This document shows, in pieces, positions 52,314 to 60,922 of a stretch of 64,000 nucleotides of DNA. Numbering within the stretch: position 1 is the first letter of the stretch; each line of letters opens with the position of its first letter. A program made the position numbers and the translations under genes. Source of the stretch: Enterococcus gallinarum NBRC 100675. GTDB lineage: Bacteria > Bacillota > Bacilli > Lactobacillales > Enterococcaceae. The notes under the pieces are model-generated. The model was given only the letters and a program-made list of their open reading frames with translations. It ran no database searches and had not been told where the DNA came from. The stretch spans positions 62,001 through 126,000 of the forward strand of contig NZ_BCQE01000001.1 of the NCBI RefSeq assembly GCF_001544275.1. Direction: 5' to 3'.

Positions 52314-53648
52314 TTATTCAGCTTTCAATGCAGCCATTGTGATGTAGTTGTATGGTTGATTGAAGTGTGGTAAGAAGAAGATATCAAGTAATTTCATCTT
52401 GTCGATGGTTACACCTTCTTCAATTGCTAATGAGAACATGTGGATTCCCATAGCGATTTCTGAAGTACGTGATGCCATTTGGGCACCAATCACCCGACGT
52501 GATTCTTCTTCGTAAACGATCCGGATTTTCACGGTGTCGTTTTCTTTCATGAATCCAGGTTTTTGAGTATCTTCATAATCTGAATACTTCACTTTCACAC
52601 CGTTACGTTCTGCTGCTTCTACGGAAAGACCTGTAGAAACCATGTTGTATCCAAAGATTGAGATTCCGTTTGATCCTTGGACCCCAGTTGATTCCAATGA
52701 TGTACCGCCAATGTTATGGCCAGCTACGATCCCTGAGCGAACGGCATTTGTTGCCAAAGCGATGTAGGTCGTTTGTTGCAATGCATTCGAATAAACCGTT
52801 GCACAGTCTCCAACCGCAAAAACATCTGGGTCACTTGTTTGTTGGTGACGGTCTACCAAGTAGGCACCATTCGTAAATAGTTCCAAGTGCTCTTTGCCTA
52901 ATGTATTGTTTGGCAAGAAGCCGATCGCATTGATTACAAGATCCACTGGATATTCTCCATTATCCGTTACCACTGCTTCTACTTTGTCGGTTCCTTTGTA
53001 TTCCCGAGCTAATTCACCAAAGTGCAATTCGATCCCGTTCTCTGCTAAGTTTTGATCCATGTCATCCGTGAACCATTTGTCATAGTAGTTTGGTAATGCA
53101 CGGTTAGCGGCATCAAATAAAAGAACATTTTTACCACGACGTTTTGCAGCTTCTGCAATTTCCACTCCGATATAGCCGGCCCCGATGACAGCAACATTTT
53201 TTACTTCTTCAGCTGCTAATTCTTTATCCACGGATTGGCCATCTTGGAATCTCTTCAAGAAATGAATATTGGCTAAATCACGACCAGGTACTTTTGGCGA
53301 AATTGGCACTGAACCTGTTGCCAAAACAAGTTTGTCATATGTTTCTACCACTTCTTCACCATCTTTTGTTACTGCATGAACCGTTTTTTTCTCAAAATCA
53401 ATATGGTCAACAGTTGTTTCCATATAGATTTTTGCTCCCTTTGCCTCAAAATCTTCCCGTTTTGTATAGAATAAGCCTTCGTATGAATCGATTTGACGAC
53501 CAACCCATAATGCAGTCCCACAACCAAGGTAACTGAGGTTTGTATTCCGATCGATCATTACAACTTCTTGATCTTGGTAATTGTCTAATAAGGTATTTGC
53601 TGCGGCAATCCCTGCGTGGTTCGCACCAATAATCACTGTTTTTGTCAT
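52314..53648 (-). CDS. FAD-dependent NADH oxidase/peroxidase family enzyme
   Basis: A 444-aa flavoprotein of the NADH oxidase/NADH peroxidase/CoA-disulfide reductase family. FAD site VIIGANHAGIAAANTLL; single redox cysteine in LSYLGCGTALWVGR (residue about 43), which cycles as a sulfenate; NAD site AVIGAGYIGVEIAEAAKRRGK; second FAD motif DPDVFAVGDCATV; dimerisation domain from about 320. It reduces O2 to water or H2O2 to water with NADH. Sequence features lean towards the water-forming oxidase but do not settle it. Fits aerotolerant NAD recycling. Short TTGTGAA motifs upstream suggest redox control. Confidence 0.88.
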   Translation of the reverse strand: MTKTVIIGANHAGIAAANTLLDNYQDQEVVMIDRNTNLSYLGCGTALWVGRQIDSYEGLFYTKREDFEAKGAKIYMETTVDHIDFEKKTVHAVTKDGEEVVETYDKLVLATGSVPISPKVPGRDLANIHFLKRFQDGQSVDKELAAEEVKNVAVIGAGYIGVEIAEAAKRRGKNVLLFDAANRALPNYYDKWFTDDMDQNLAENGIELHFGELAREYKGTDKVEAVVTDNGEYPVDLVINAIGFLPNNTLGKEHLELFTNGAYLVDRHQQTSDPDVFAVGDCATVYSNALQQTTYIALATNAVRSGIVAGHNIGGTSLESTGVQGSNGISIFGYNMVSTGLSVEAAERNGVKVKYSDYEDTQKPGFMKENDTVKIRIVYEEESRRVIGAQMASRTSEIAMGIHMFSLAIEEGVTIDKMKLLDIFFLPHFNQPYNYITMAALKAE

Positions 53649-53689
53649 GGAAAAATTTCCCCCTTTTGTTTATGGTTTCATTATAGCTA

Positions 53690-53900
53690 CATTGTGAATT
53701 TAAAAACTATCAAGATTTTCGCAAACCGTTAAAAAAATGACAGTTTTTACTGGTTATTGCCGAATTATCCTTGAATTATGCTTCTGAAATGAAGCTTTTT
53801 CTTAAAACAATTCACAACCTTGTGAATATAAACGTATTTATTTTTCATAAAACCTTGATATTTCAGCAGCTAAAGTTAGTCTATTGAATTAAATTCACAA
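53690..53900. promoter_or_regulatory. divergent promoter region with TTGTGAA motifs (Rex/FNR-like)
   Basis: TTGTGAA at 53692-53698, TTCACAA-CC-TTGTGAA at 53811-53826, TTCACAA at 53894-53900. TTGTGAA is the half-site of Rex operators (TTGTGAA-N4-TTCACAA), though the full spacing is not met. The first copy lies in the spacer of the oxidase promoter (TATAAT at 53685-53680 on the minus strand). The TATACT at 53951-53956 (extended TGG) serves the pentapeptide gene. Confidence 0.45.
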
Positions 53901-53985
53901 TCTATCCAACAAACATCTTTGCACTGCTAAAGGCATCGCCCAAAACATGGTATACTATTAAAAAAACAAAATTTTGAGGTGCAAA

Positions 53986-54621
53986 ATGAAAAAAAAGCAG
54001 CCGGATCCTCTTTTACCGATTATTGAACACTCAGAAACAAAAGATTTTTATCTTGAAGATGAAGAAATTTTTGAACAAGCTTTTTTTACAGAAACTGATG
54101 CCAGTTATGACGCTTGTACGGGACTCATTTTAAAACAGTGCCATTTGAAAAAGGTCACCATGCAAAAGACAAGACTGGAGCATTGGGAATGCCAAAATGT
54201 TTTCTTTGAAAACTGCGACTTTTCCAACATGGAATGTTTGGGCGCTAGCTTTCATCAAGTACACTTCAAAAACTGCAAACTAACCGGTACGAATTTTGCA
54301 GAAAGTTATTTTCGTGACTGTACATTTGAATCTTGCGTCGGCAATTTTGCTTCCTTCAGCAACACCAATCTCAAAACGATCCGCTTTGCAGAGTGCCAGC
54401 TGAATGACACAGAATTTTACGAAGTCCAATGGAAAAATCTCCAGTTGCAACACAATCAGCTAACAAACAGTAATTGGTTCCGAACCAAACTCTATCAGCT
54501 AGATCTGCGGACCAATCCTTTCCAGAAAATCGCTCTTTCGCAAGAATTGTTGCGGGGATTGATCGTTGGCCAAGAACAAGCATTAGTGATTGCAGCAGGG
54601 TTAGGTCTAGTGATTGACTGA
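53986..54621 (+). CDS. pentapeptide-repeat protein
   Basis: A 211-aa protein. From about residue 55 to 160 the A(D/N)LxX pattern runs through: CHLKKVTMQ, CQNVFFENCDFSNMECLGASFHQVHFKNCKLTGTNFAESYFRDCTFESCVGNFASFSNTNL. This folds as a right-handed quadrilateral helix. The family includes DNA-mimic quinolone-protection (Qnr/MfpA-like) proteins, and Gram-positive cocci carry chromosomal Qnr-like genes of about this length; this one may be such a protein, but that needs a comparison. ATG at 53986 follows TTTTGAGGTGCAAA. Confidence 0.82.
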   Translation: MKKKQPDPLLPIIEHSETKDFYLEDEEIFEQAFFTETDASYDACTGLILKQCHLKKVTMQKTRLEHWECQNVFFENCDFSNMECLGASFHQVHFKNCKLTGTNFAESYFRDCTFESCVGNFASFSNTNLKTIRFAECQLNDTEFYEVQWKNLQLQHNQLTNSNWFRTKLYQLDLRTNPFQKIALSQELLRGLIVGQEQALVIAAGLGLVID

Positions 54622-54625
54622 AGCA

Positions 54626-55528
54626 TCACTTGATTCTGCGCCAGAGTGCAATCAACATCCATCCTGACAAGACTAAACTGATCAGCAAAGCGATTCCCCA
54701 GCCAAACACGGTATTCGTGAAGGGCAACGGAACGTTCATGCCAAAGAAGCTAGTAACGATCGATGGTACCGTCAGCAACAACGACCAAACAGTCAGAAAT
54801 TTCATCGTGTCGTTCAAGTTGTTGTTCAACAAATTATTGTACGTACCTGACAATTGTTCCAGAATTTGAAACGCTAACTGAGTCATTTCAACGGCTTGTT
54901 TCGCTTCGATCAGCGCATCATCCAACTGCTCTTTTTCATTGTCGTCCATTAAGCGAAAGAATGACAAAGCTTTGATCTGTTCTAATAAAACGGCGTTTTG
55001 TTTCGTTGCTGAAACCAGATAAACGAGTCCGATCTCCAAGTCAGACATCTCCAACAAATTTTTATTGGTGGTCTTTTCCCGCAGCCGTTGATTGAGATGC
55101 ACGCGATCGCTATTGACTTCTTCGACTAAAGGAAAAAAAGTTCCTGAGATCAAAAAAAGACTATTAAAAAGAAAATGAATCGGTGTTTGCAAAGGATTTT
55201 GCACGAGTATCCGTTCCATCATCGGAATCACATATTGTGTATTTCTCGAAGAAAAAGTAAACAGCCGATCTTTTTTTAAGATAAACGTCATCGGACTTGT
55301 TTCAAAATGATTGTCTTTCTTTTCTTGTTGAGGTACGTTGAACACCAACAACAATGCTTGGTCATCAGTATCGAACTCCACACGGGCACGTTCATTCTTA
55401 TCTAATGAGTAGGTTAACATCTCATCAGTCAACTGGTGCTGTCGTTGTAAACGCGCAATACTGCTACTGTCTTGTTGGTCCACTTGAATCCATTCATAAC
55501 GGCCATTGTAAAATCGTTTTTTTTCCAC
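54626..55528 (-). CDS. corA: CorA-family divalent metal ion transporter
   Basis: A 300-aa CorA-type Mg2+/Co2+ channel. Large cytoplasmic N-terminal domain, long stalk helix (EMSDLEIGLVYLVSATKQNAVLLEQIKAL), TM1 ending in the selectivity motif GMNV (VTSFFGMNVPLPF) and TM2 (GIALLISLVLSGWMLIALWRRIK). The motif GMN is canonical (GMNV rather than YGMNFE in full), as in the CorA-II subgroup. Convergent with the pentapeptide gene with only 4 bp between stops. Confidence 0.88.
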   Translation of the reverse strand: MEKKRFYNGRYEWIQVDQQDSSSIARLQRQHQLTDEMLTYSLDKNERARVEFDTDDQALLLVFNVPQQEKKDNHFETSPMTFILKKDRLFTFSSRNTQYVIPMMERILVQNPLQTPIHFLFNSLFLISGTFFPLVEEVNSDRVHLNQRLREKTTNKNLLEMSDLEIGLVYLVSATKQNAVLLEQIKALSFFRLMDDNEKEQLDDALIEAKQAVEMTQLAFQILEQLSGTYNNLLNNNLNDTMKFLTVWSLLLTVPSIVTSFFGMNVPLPFTNTVFGWGIALLISLVLSGWMLIALWRRIK

Positions 55529-55623
55529 TGGTTTCCCTCCACACGTTACATGTTCGCTTTCTTCTATTATAAAAGAAAACAGCTGGAATCCCCACTTTTA
55601 TGGGCTGGACTCCAGCTGTTGCT

Positions 55624-56268
55624 TTATTTGCGCACTTTTGCCAGTGCTTCATCGATCATCGCTAATACCTTTTGGGCTGCTTCTGGATCTTCAACAAAGT
55701 TGAATTGATCGCCGTCGATTTGGATTTTTGGACTTTCTTGGTATTCTTCATACCATTGATCATACCGTAGATTCAATTCTTGATAATAGTCATACAAAGT
55801 AGGATCAAAGGATAACTGTTCATATTCCCGTCCCCGTTTATTGATCCGTTCTAACATGGTTTCAAAAGAAACCCGAATATGGACCAATAAATCTGGATGT
55901 TTTTTATGAGCTGCATAAGGCAATTCTTCCAACATGTTGGCCAATAAATCATCATAAACCCGAACTTCTGTATCCGTTGCTCGTCCTAAATCAGCATTCA
56001 AATGGAAAAGCAGTGAATCTTCATAAATGGATCGATCCAATACATTATTATCATCATTCAATGCTTTTTTGATACTATCAAAACGTTTATTCAAAAAATA
56101 AATCTGCAATAAAAAAGCATATTTATTTGGATCGGCATAAAACAACGGCAGCACTTCATTATCATCGATTGACTCATAAAACGCTTGACTGCCTAAATGA
56201 TCAGCTAACAATGCAGTTAAACTTGATTTTCCTGCGCCGATAGTTCCTGCTAATACGATCACGCTCAT
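55624..56268 (-). CDS. deoxynucleoside kinase (dAK/dGK type)
   Basis: A 214-aa kinase that salvages deoxynucleosides. P-loop VIVLAGTIGAGKSSLTALL; substrate motif YESIDDNEVLPLFY; DRS motif VLDRSIYEDSLLF; LID arginines ERINKRGREYEQ. Members in lactobacilli and enterococci act on deoxyadenosine and deoxyguanosine, often as a pair of genes; only one is here. ATG at 56268 has GGGGGAT before it; the ATG at 56289 does not have a good site. Confidence 0.87.
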   Translation of the reverse strand: MSVIVLAGTIGAGKSSLTALLADHLGSQAFYESIDDNEVLPLFYADPNKYAFLLQIYFLNKRFDSIKKALNDDNNVLDRSIYEDSLLFHLNADLGRATDTEVRVYDDLLANMLEELPYAAHKKHPDLLVHIRVSFETMLERINKRGREYEQLSFDPTLYDYYQELNLRYDQWYEEYQESPKIQIDGDQFNFVEDPEAAQKVLAMIDEALAKVRK

Positions 56269-56289
56269 ATCCCCCAACTCACTCATCAC

Positions 56290-56682
56290 TAAATATTGTA
56301 TGTTTCATTTGCGTAATCAACTATACACTACTAGATATTGTATCGTCAACCCAGCGCTTTTGAAGCATAAAAACAAAAAATTTTCAATAAAAGTTTAAAT
56401 ATTTTCAGTTTTTTACGATTTCTTTTTCGGAATGCTTAACGAAACAGCCTTCTTCTAGTAAAATAAGAAAGAATCTTTTATTCGTTTTTCTGCGAACTTT
56501 TCTGTTCTAACAGAAAAACAAGGATCTATGATGAAATCACTAGTAATTATTAAGTAGATTGCAGCTTAGTTCAAATGAATGACTCACAGGATCAAAGGGG
56601 AACCTTTATTTTTTTGCCTGCTGCTTCCTCTGAGACATTTTTTCGGCTTCTGCTGCAGTTCTAAGAGAAATGAGGATAATGA
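56290..56682. other. divergent intergenic region upstream of the mevalonate operon
   Basis: No gene. It holds a perfect 9-bp inverted repeat TTTTCTGTT-CT-AACAGAAAA (about 56496-56516) that could be an operator, and a small AAAGG/CCTTT hairpin followed by ATTTTTTT (about 56596-56617) that looks like a weak terminator in the mvk leader. Confidence 0.45.
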
Positions 56683-57615
56683 ATGTCACTCGGTACTGGC
56701 ATAGCTACAGGGAAAATCATACTAATGGGTGAACATTCGGTCGTCTATGGCGAACCCGCCATCGCTTTTCCATTTGCTGGCGCAAAGGTTCACGTGACGA
56801 TCACTGCCAGCCTAACGAATGATTTAACCTCCAATTATTACCACGGCCCATTAGAAGAAGCCCCTTCGCATTTAAAAAATGTCAAAGAACTTCTTCATCG
56901 CTTGCAGCAAGACCATCAAACCAGTCCCTTTTCTGTTTCGATCGTTAGTACAATCCCTTCAGAACGAGGAATGGGTTCAAGTGCGGCAGTTGCAGTTGCG
57001 TTGACTCGGGCCTTTTTTGATTGGCAACACAAAGATTTAAAAAAAGAACGGCTATTGGATTATGTCGATTTTTCTGAGAAAATCGCCCATGGAAATCCTA
57101 GCGGTATTGATGCTGCAGCAACAAGCGGCAACGAGGCGATCTACTTTACCAAAGGGCAGCCGATTACTTCTTTTCCATTGACGATCGATGGCTTTTTGTT
57201 AGTCGCCGATACAGGGATCAAAGGTCAGACCCGCACAGCTGTCAAAAGCGTCGCGCATCTGTTTGAAACGCAAAAACACCAAACGAGTCAGGCTATCAGC
57301 CGCTTAGGTTCTTTGGCAAAGACCGCTAAAGAAGCTATCTTACATAATCAGCTGACGCAGCTTGGCCAGGCAATGACCCACGCACATGAGACCCTCCGGC
57401 AACTAGGTGTCAGCAATCAAAACCTGGACGATCTCGTGTCACTGGCATTAGCCAACGGCGCTTTTGGCGCAAAGCTGACGGGCGGTGGCCGCGGTGGCTG
57501 TATGATCGCTTTGACTCAAACAAAAACACAGGCTGAAGTAATCAGCCGTATTTTATTGTCCAATGGCGCCCATGCCACTTGGATTCAAGGATTAGGAGCT
57601 TACGAACATGTATAA
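56683..57615 (+). CDS. mvk: mevalonate kinase
   Basis: A 310-aa GHMP kinase that phosphorylates mevalonate. TGKIILMGEHSVVYGEPAIAFPF at the start is the mevalonate-kinase form; ATP loop PSERGMGSSAAVAVAL; catalytic-base region GNPSGIDAAA; GHMP C-terminal motif KLTGGGRGGCMIAL. First gene of mvk-mvaD-mvaK2-fni. The stop overlaps the mvaD start by 8 bp. Makes isopentenyl diphosphate for peptidoglycan lipid carrier and quinone synthesis. HMG-CoA synthase and reductase genes are not in the window. Confidence 0.95.
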   Translation: MSLGTGIATGKIILMGEHSVVYGEPAIAFPFAGAKVHVTITASLTNDLTSNYYHGPLEEAPSHLKNVKELLHRLQQDHQTSPFSVSIVSTIPSERGMGSSAAVAVALTRAFFDWQHKDLKKERLLDYVDFSEKIAHGNPSGIDAAATSGNEAIYFTKGQPITSFPLTIDGFLLVADTGIKGQTRTAVKSVAHLFETQKHQTSQAISRLGSLAKTAKEAILHNQLTQLGQAMTHAHETLRQLGVSNQNLDDLVSLALANGAFGAKLTGGGRGGCMIALTQTKTQAEVISRILLSNGAHATWIQGLGAYEHV

Positions 57616-58627
57616 AGGAAAGGCGCGAGCCTACACGAATATTGCTTTGATCAAATATTGGGGCAAGGAGAACGAAACACTGATCTTGCCAATGAATAAC
57701 AGCTTATCTTTGACGTTAGATGCTTTCTATACAGAAACCTCGGTTACCTTTTCAGAGGAATATACTCAAGACCGTTTTTTCCTAGATGGCAAACAGCAGA
57801 GTGAGGCTGCAACGAAGAAAATCTCCGCTTTTCTGGATCTTGTACGCGCAAAAGCCAATTGTCCTTTTTTCGCGCAAGTCAACAGCCGCAATTTCGTTCC
57901 AACAGCTGCTGGTCTTGCTTCATCTGCTAGTGGACTAGCTGCTTTAGCCGGAGCCTGTAACGCAGCACTTGACTTACAATTATCTCAAACAGAACTATCC
58001 CGTCTCGCTCGGCGGGGATCTGGCTCTGCTTGTCGCAGTATTTTTGGCGGCTTTGTCGAATGGCATACTGGTGATGATGACACGTCTTACGCAACACCGA
58101 TTGCTTCGGAAGGCTGGGAAAAAGAGCTAAGTATGCTTTTCATTTTGATCAACGACAAAGAAAAAGATGTTTCCAGTCGTGACGGGATGCGGCGGACTGT
58201 AGAGACTTCCAGCTATTATTCTGGTTGGCTAGAAAGCACACCACAGGATTTGAAAAAGCTAAAGCAAGCCATCCGCGAAAAAGACTTTCAGTTGTTAGGT
58301 GAAACGACAGAAGCCAATGCCCTAAAAATGCATGCCACTACTATGGCGGCGACTCCACCGTTCACCTACTGGTCTCCTGAATCCTTGCGAGCAATGGATT
58401 GCGTCCGTTCCTTGCGTCAAAAAGGACTGGCCTGCTACTTTACGATGGATGCCGGTCCAAACGTCAAAGTGCTTTGTCAAAGAAAAAACGAAGAAGCTAT
58501 ATTAACCCAACTGAAAAAAGATTTTCATCCTGAACAATTAATCGTTGCTCACGCAGGACAAGGGTTGGTTGATTTACCAATGACAGTGACCGATCCGTCT
58601 ATGACAAATGAAGGAGTGTCGAAATGA
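57608..58627 (+). CDS. mvaD: diphosphomevalonate decarboxylase
   Basis: A 339-aa GHMP enzyme that converts mevalonate diphosphate to isopentenyl diphosphate. RAYTNIALIKYWGKENE at the N terminus binds substrate; ATP loop PTAAGLASSASGLAALAGA; RRGSGSACRSIFGGFVEW; catalytic Asp in FTMDAGPNVKVLC. Overlaps mvk (8 bp) and mvaK2 (4 bp, ATGA). Confidence 0.96.
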   Translation: MYKGKARAYTNIALIKYWGKENETLILPMNNSLSLTLDAFYTETSVTFSEEYTQDRFFLDGKQQSEAATKKISAFLDLVRAKANCPFFAQVNSRNFVPTAAGLASSASGLAALAGACNAALDLQLSQTELSRLARRGSGSACRSIFGGFVEWHTGDDDTSYATPIASEGWEKELSMLFILINDKEKDVSSRDGMRRTVETSSYYSGWLESTPQDLKKLKQAIREKDFQLLGETTEANALKMHATTMAATPPFTYWSPESLRAMDCVRSLRQKGLACYFTMDAGPNVKVLCQRKNEEAILTQLKKDFHPEQLIVAHAGQGLVDLPMTVTDPSMTNEGVSK

Positions 58628-59703
58628 TAGAAATCTCAGTCCCCGGCAAATTATTTATTGCAGGTGAGTATGCGGTCGTTGAACCTGGACATCCAGCGAT
58701 CATCGTTGCGGTGGATCAATTCATCAATGTGACGATCGAAGGTGCCCGCAAAAACGGCAGTATCCAATCTGCCCAGTACAGTGACTTGCCGATCCGCTGG
58801 ACCCGCCGCAATGGCGAACTAGTACTGGACCACCGAGAAAATCCTTTTCATTACATTCTAGCTGCTATTCGTCTAACAGAAAAATACGCCCAAGAAAAAG
58901 GAACCCTGCTCTCTTTTTATGACTTAAAAGTAACGAGTGAGTTAGATAATTCCAATGGTCGAAAATATGGACTTGGTTCTAGTGGTGCAGTGACCGTTGC
59001 TACCGTCAAAGCACTTAACCTCTACTATGATCTAAAAATGGATCGCTTGACGCAATTCAAGATCGCCGCATTGGCCCATTTGGCTGTGCAAGGGAATGGC
59101 TCGTGTGGCGACATCGCTGCTTCTTGTTATGGCGGCTGGCTTGCTTTTTCGACCTTTGATCATGAGTGGGTTTTACGAAAACAGCAGGAATGGACATTGA
59201 CTCAGCTATTGACCAGTGATTGGCCCGAGCTTTCGATCCGTCCATTGACTGTACCAAAATCATTGCGCCTGTTGATTGGGTGGACAGGTAGTCCTGCTTC
59301 CACTTCTGATTTAGTTGACCAAGTCTACCAATCAAAAGAAGCCAAAGAAAAGGGCTATGCCAAATTTTTGGCAGACAGCAAAGACTGTGTCAATCGTTTG
59401 ATTGATGGATTTTTAAATGAAGACAGCCGAACAATCAAAAAAATGATTACCGAAAACCGAAAATTACTTGTAGGATTATCTAGTCTGACTGGTGTAACCA
59501 TTGAAACACCCGCTTTAAAGAAACTATGTGACTTAGCAGAAACCTATCGCGGGGCCGCCAAGTCTTCAGGCGCTGGCGGCGGGGATTGCGGCATTGTGAT
59601 CGTCGATCAAAAAACCGGAATCTTACCCTTGATGAGTGCTTGGGAAAAAGCCGACATCATTCCATTGCCACTGCATGTCTATCATTATCGGGAGGAGATT
59701 TAA
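58624..59703 (+). CDS. mvaK2: phosphomevalonate kinase
   Basis: A 359-aa GHMP kinase: IEISVPGKLFIAGEYAVVEPGHPAIIVAVDQ at the start; ATP loop RKYGLGSSGAVTVATV; GNGSCGDIAASCYGGWLAF; C-terminal AAKSSGAGGGDCGIVIVD. Adds the second phosphate in the mevalonate pathway. Starts within the mvaD stop (ATGA) and its TAA overlaps the fni start (TAATG), so the operon is tightly coupled. Confidence 0.95.
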   Translation: MIEISVPGKLFIAGEYAVVEPGHPAIIVAVDQFINVTIEGARKNGSIQSAQYSDLPIRWTRRNGELVLDHRENPFHYILAAIRLTEKYAQEKGTLLSFYDLKVTSELDNSNGRKYGLGSSGAVTVATVKALNLYYDLKMDRLTQFKIAALAHLAVQGNGSCGDIAASCYGGWLAFSTFDHEWVLRKQQEWTLTQLLTSDWPELSIRPLTVPKSLRLLIGWTGSPASTSDLVDQVYQSKEAKEKGYAKFLADSKDCVNRLIDGFLNEDSRTIKKMITENRKLLVGLSSLTGVTIETPALKKLCDLAETYRGAAKSSGAGGGDCGIVIVDQKTGILPLMSAWEKADIIPLPLHVYHYREEI

Positions 59704-60743
59704 TGAATCGAAAAGATGAACACGTCTCATTGGCAAAAGCCTTTCACAAGCCACGGTTGAATGATTTTGATGCGGTTCAGATTATCCACCAGTCCTTTCC
59801 CGAGATTGACAGCGCACAAGTCACATTGGAAACGGAACTCTTTGGCCGTTCTTTCGCTACCCCATTTTTCATCAACGCCATGACAGGCGGAAGTGAGAAA
59901 AGCAAAAAAATCAACCAAGACTTGGCTGAAGTTGCGAAAGCTTGTGACCTGATGATGGCGACTGGTTCTGTCTCAGCTGCATTAAAAGACCCAGCGTTGT
60001 CCGACACGTTCCAAGTCGTTCGCCAAGTCAATCCAGAGGGCTTTCTTTTAGCAAATGTCGGTGCTGGTAGTTCCGTTGAAAATGCCTTGCGTGCGATCGA
60101 CTTATTTGAAGCAGATGCCTTACAGATCCATCTGAATGCCCCTCAAGAATTGGTGATGCCAGAAGGGGACCGTGAATTCAGCAATTGGTTAAGACTGCTT
60201 GAGCAAATCGTAAAGGCAGCTCCAGTACCAGTTGTCGTAAAAGAAGTCGGTTTTGGTATGACCCGAGAGACTATTCAGCAATTGGTTTCGGTAGGCGTAC
60301 AAACGATCGATGTTGCTGGTAGCGGCGGAACGAGTTTTACCCAAATTGAAAATGCCCGCAGAAAAAAACGAGAAATGGCTTACTTGAATCACTTCGGCCA
60401 ATCGACGGTTATCTCTTTACTAGAAGCCAACGAAGTGCAACACGCCTTTACGACAATCGCTTCAGGAGGTATTCGCGATGCCTTTGATATTTTCAAAGCT
60501 TTATGTCTTGGTGCCAAAAGTGTCGGAATCTCTGCTACGATTTTGACCATGCTCTTAGATAAAGGACCTGCAGAAACGATTGCGACCATCCAGTCGTGGA
60601 AAGAACAGCTTCAGCTTCTCTACACCATGGTCGGACAAACCCGGACACAGGATTTGACCAATGTACCGCTAATTTTCTCCGGTTCTGTCAAAGACTGGTG
60701 TCATGCCCGGCATATTTCGTTGTCGGATTATAGTTTTCGCTAA
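59703..60743 (+). CDS. fni: type 2 isopentenyl-diphosphate isomerase
   Basis: A 346-aa FMN- and NADPH-dependent isomerase that interconverts IPP and DMAPP. NRKDEHVSLAKAF at the start, FINAMTGGSEKSKKIN, LQIHLNAPQELVMPEGDREF (family signature), KEVGFGMTRETI, DVAGSGGTSF and the FMN phosphate loop IASGGIRDAFDIFKALCLGAKSVG. ATG at 59703 overlaps the mvaK2 stop. Last gene of the operon; the upstream in-frame extension lies inside mvaK2 and is not real. Confidence 0.95.
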   Translation: MNRKDEHVSLAKAFHKPRLNDFDAVQIIHQSFPEIDSAQVTLETELFGRSFATPFFINAMTGGSEKSKKINQDLAEVAKACDLMMATGSVSAALKDPALSDTFQVVRQVNPEGFLLANVGAGSSVENALRAIDLFEADALQIHLNAPQELVMPEGDREFSNWLRLLEQIVKAAPVPVVVKEVGFGMTRETIQQLVSVGVQTIDVAGSGGTSFTQIENARRKKREMAYLNHFGQSTVISLLEANEVQHAFTTIASGGIRDAFDIFKALCLGAKSVGISATILTMLLDKGPAETIATIQSWKEQLQLLYTMVGQTRTQDLTNVPLIFSGSVKDWCHARHISLSDYSFR

Positions 60744-60747
60744 AAAA

Positions 60748-60873
60748 GAGGCTGGGACAGAAATGTTAAACTCCGCAAAATAAGGCGGAATACACGGAAA
60801 TTGCTTTTCAAATTTTGGGGTAGTTCGATTGAATTCTCGGAGTTGCTTCTGCTTCCGCCGTTTAGACGTGTTT
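60748..60873. repeat. enterococcal-type intergenic repeat (GAGGCTGGGACA)
   Basis: AGAGGCTGGGACAGAAATG at 60748 recurs in variant form as AGAGCGTGGGACAAAAGTG at 60874. Between them are small inverted repeats (TCCGC...GGCGGA). Sequences of this kind sit at the ends of many streptococcal and enterococcal transcripts. Confidence 0.5.
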
Positions 60874-60916
60874 AGAGCGTGGGACAAAAGTGTTTTTTAC
60901 TTTTGTCTCACGCTCT
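60874..60916. terminator. strong terminator between fni and the PTS gene
   Basis: AGAGCGTGGGACAAAAGT / ACTTTTGTCTCACGCTCT, 18-bp arms with one mismatch, then TTTTT on the plus strand. Serves fni and possibly the convergent PTS gene. Confidence 0.85.
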
Positions 60917-60922
60917 TTTTGT

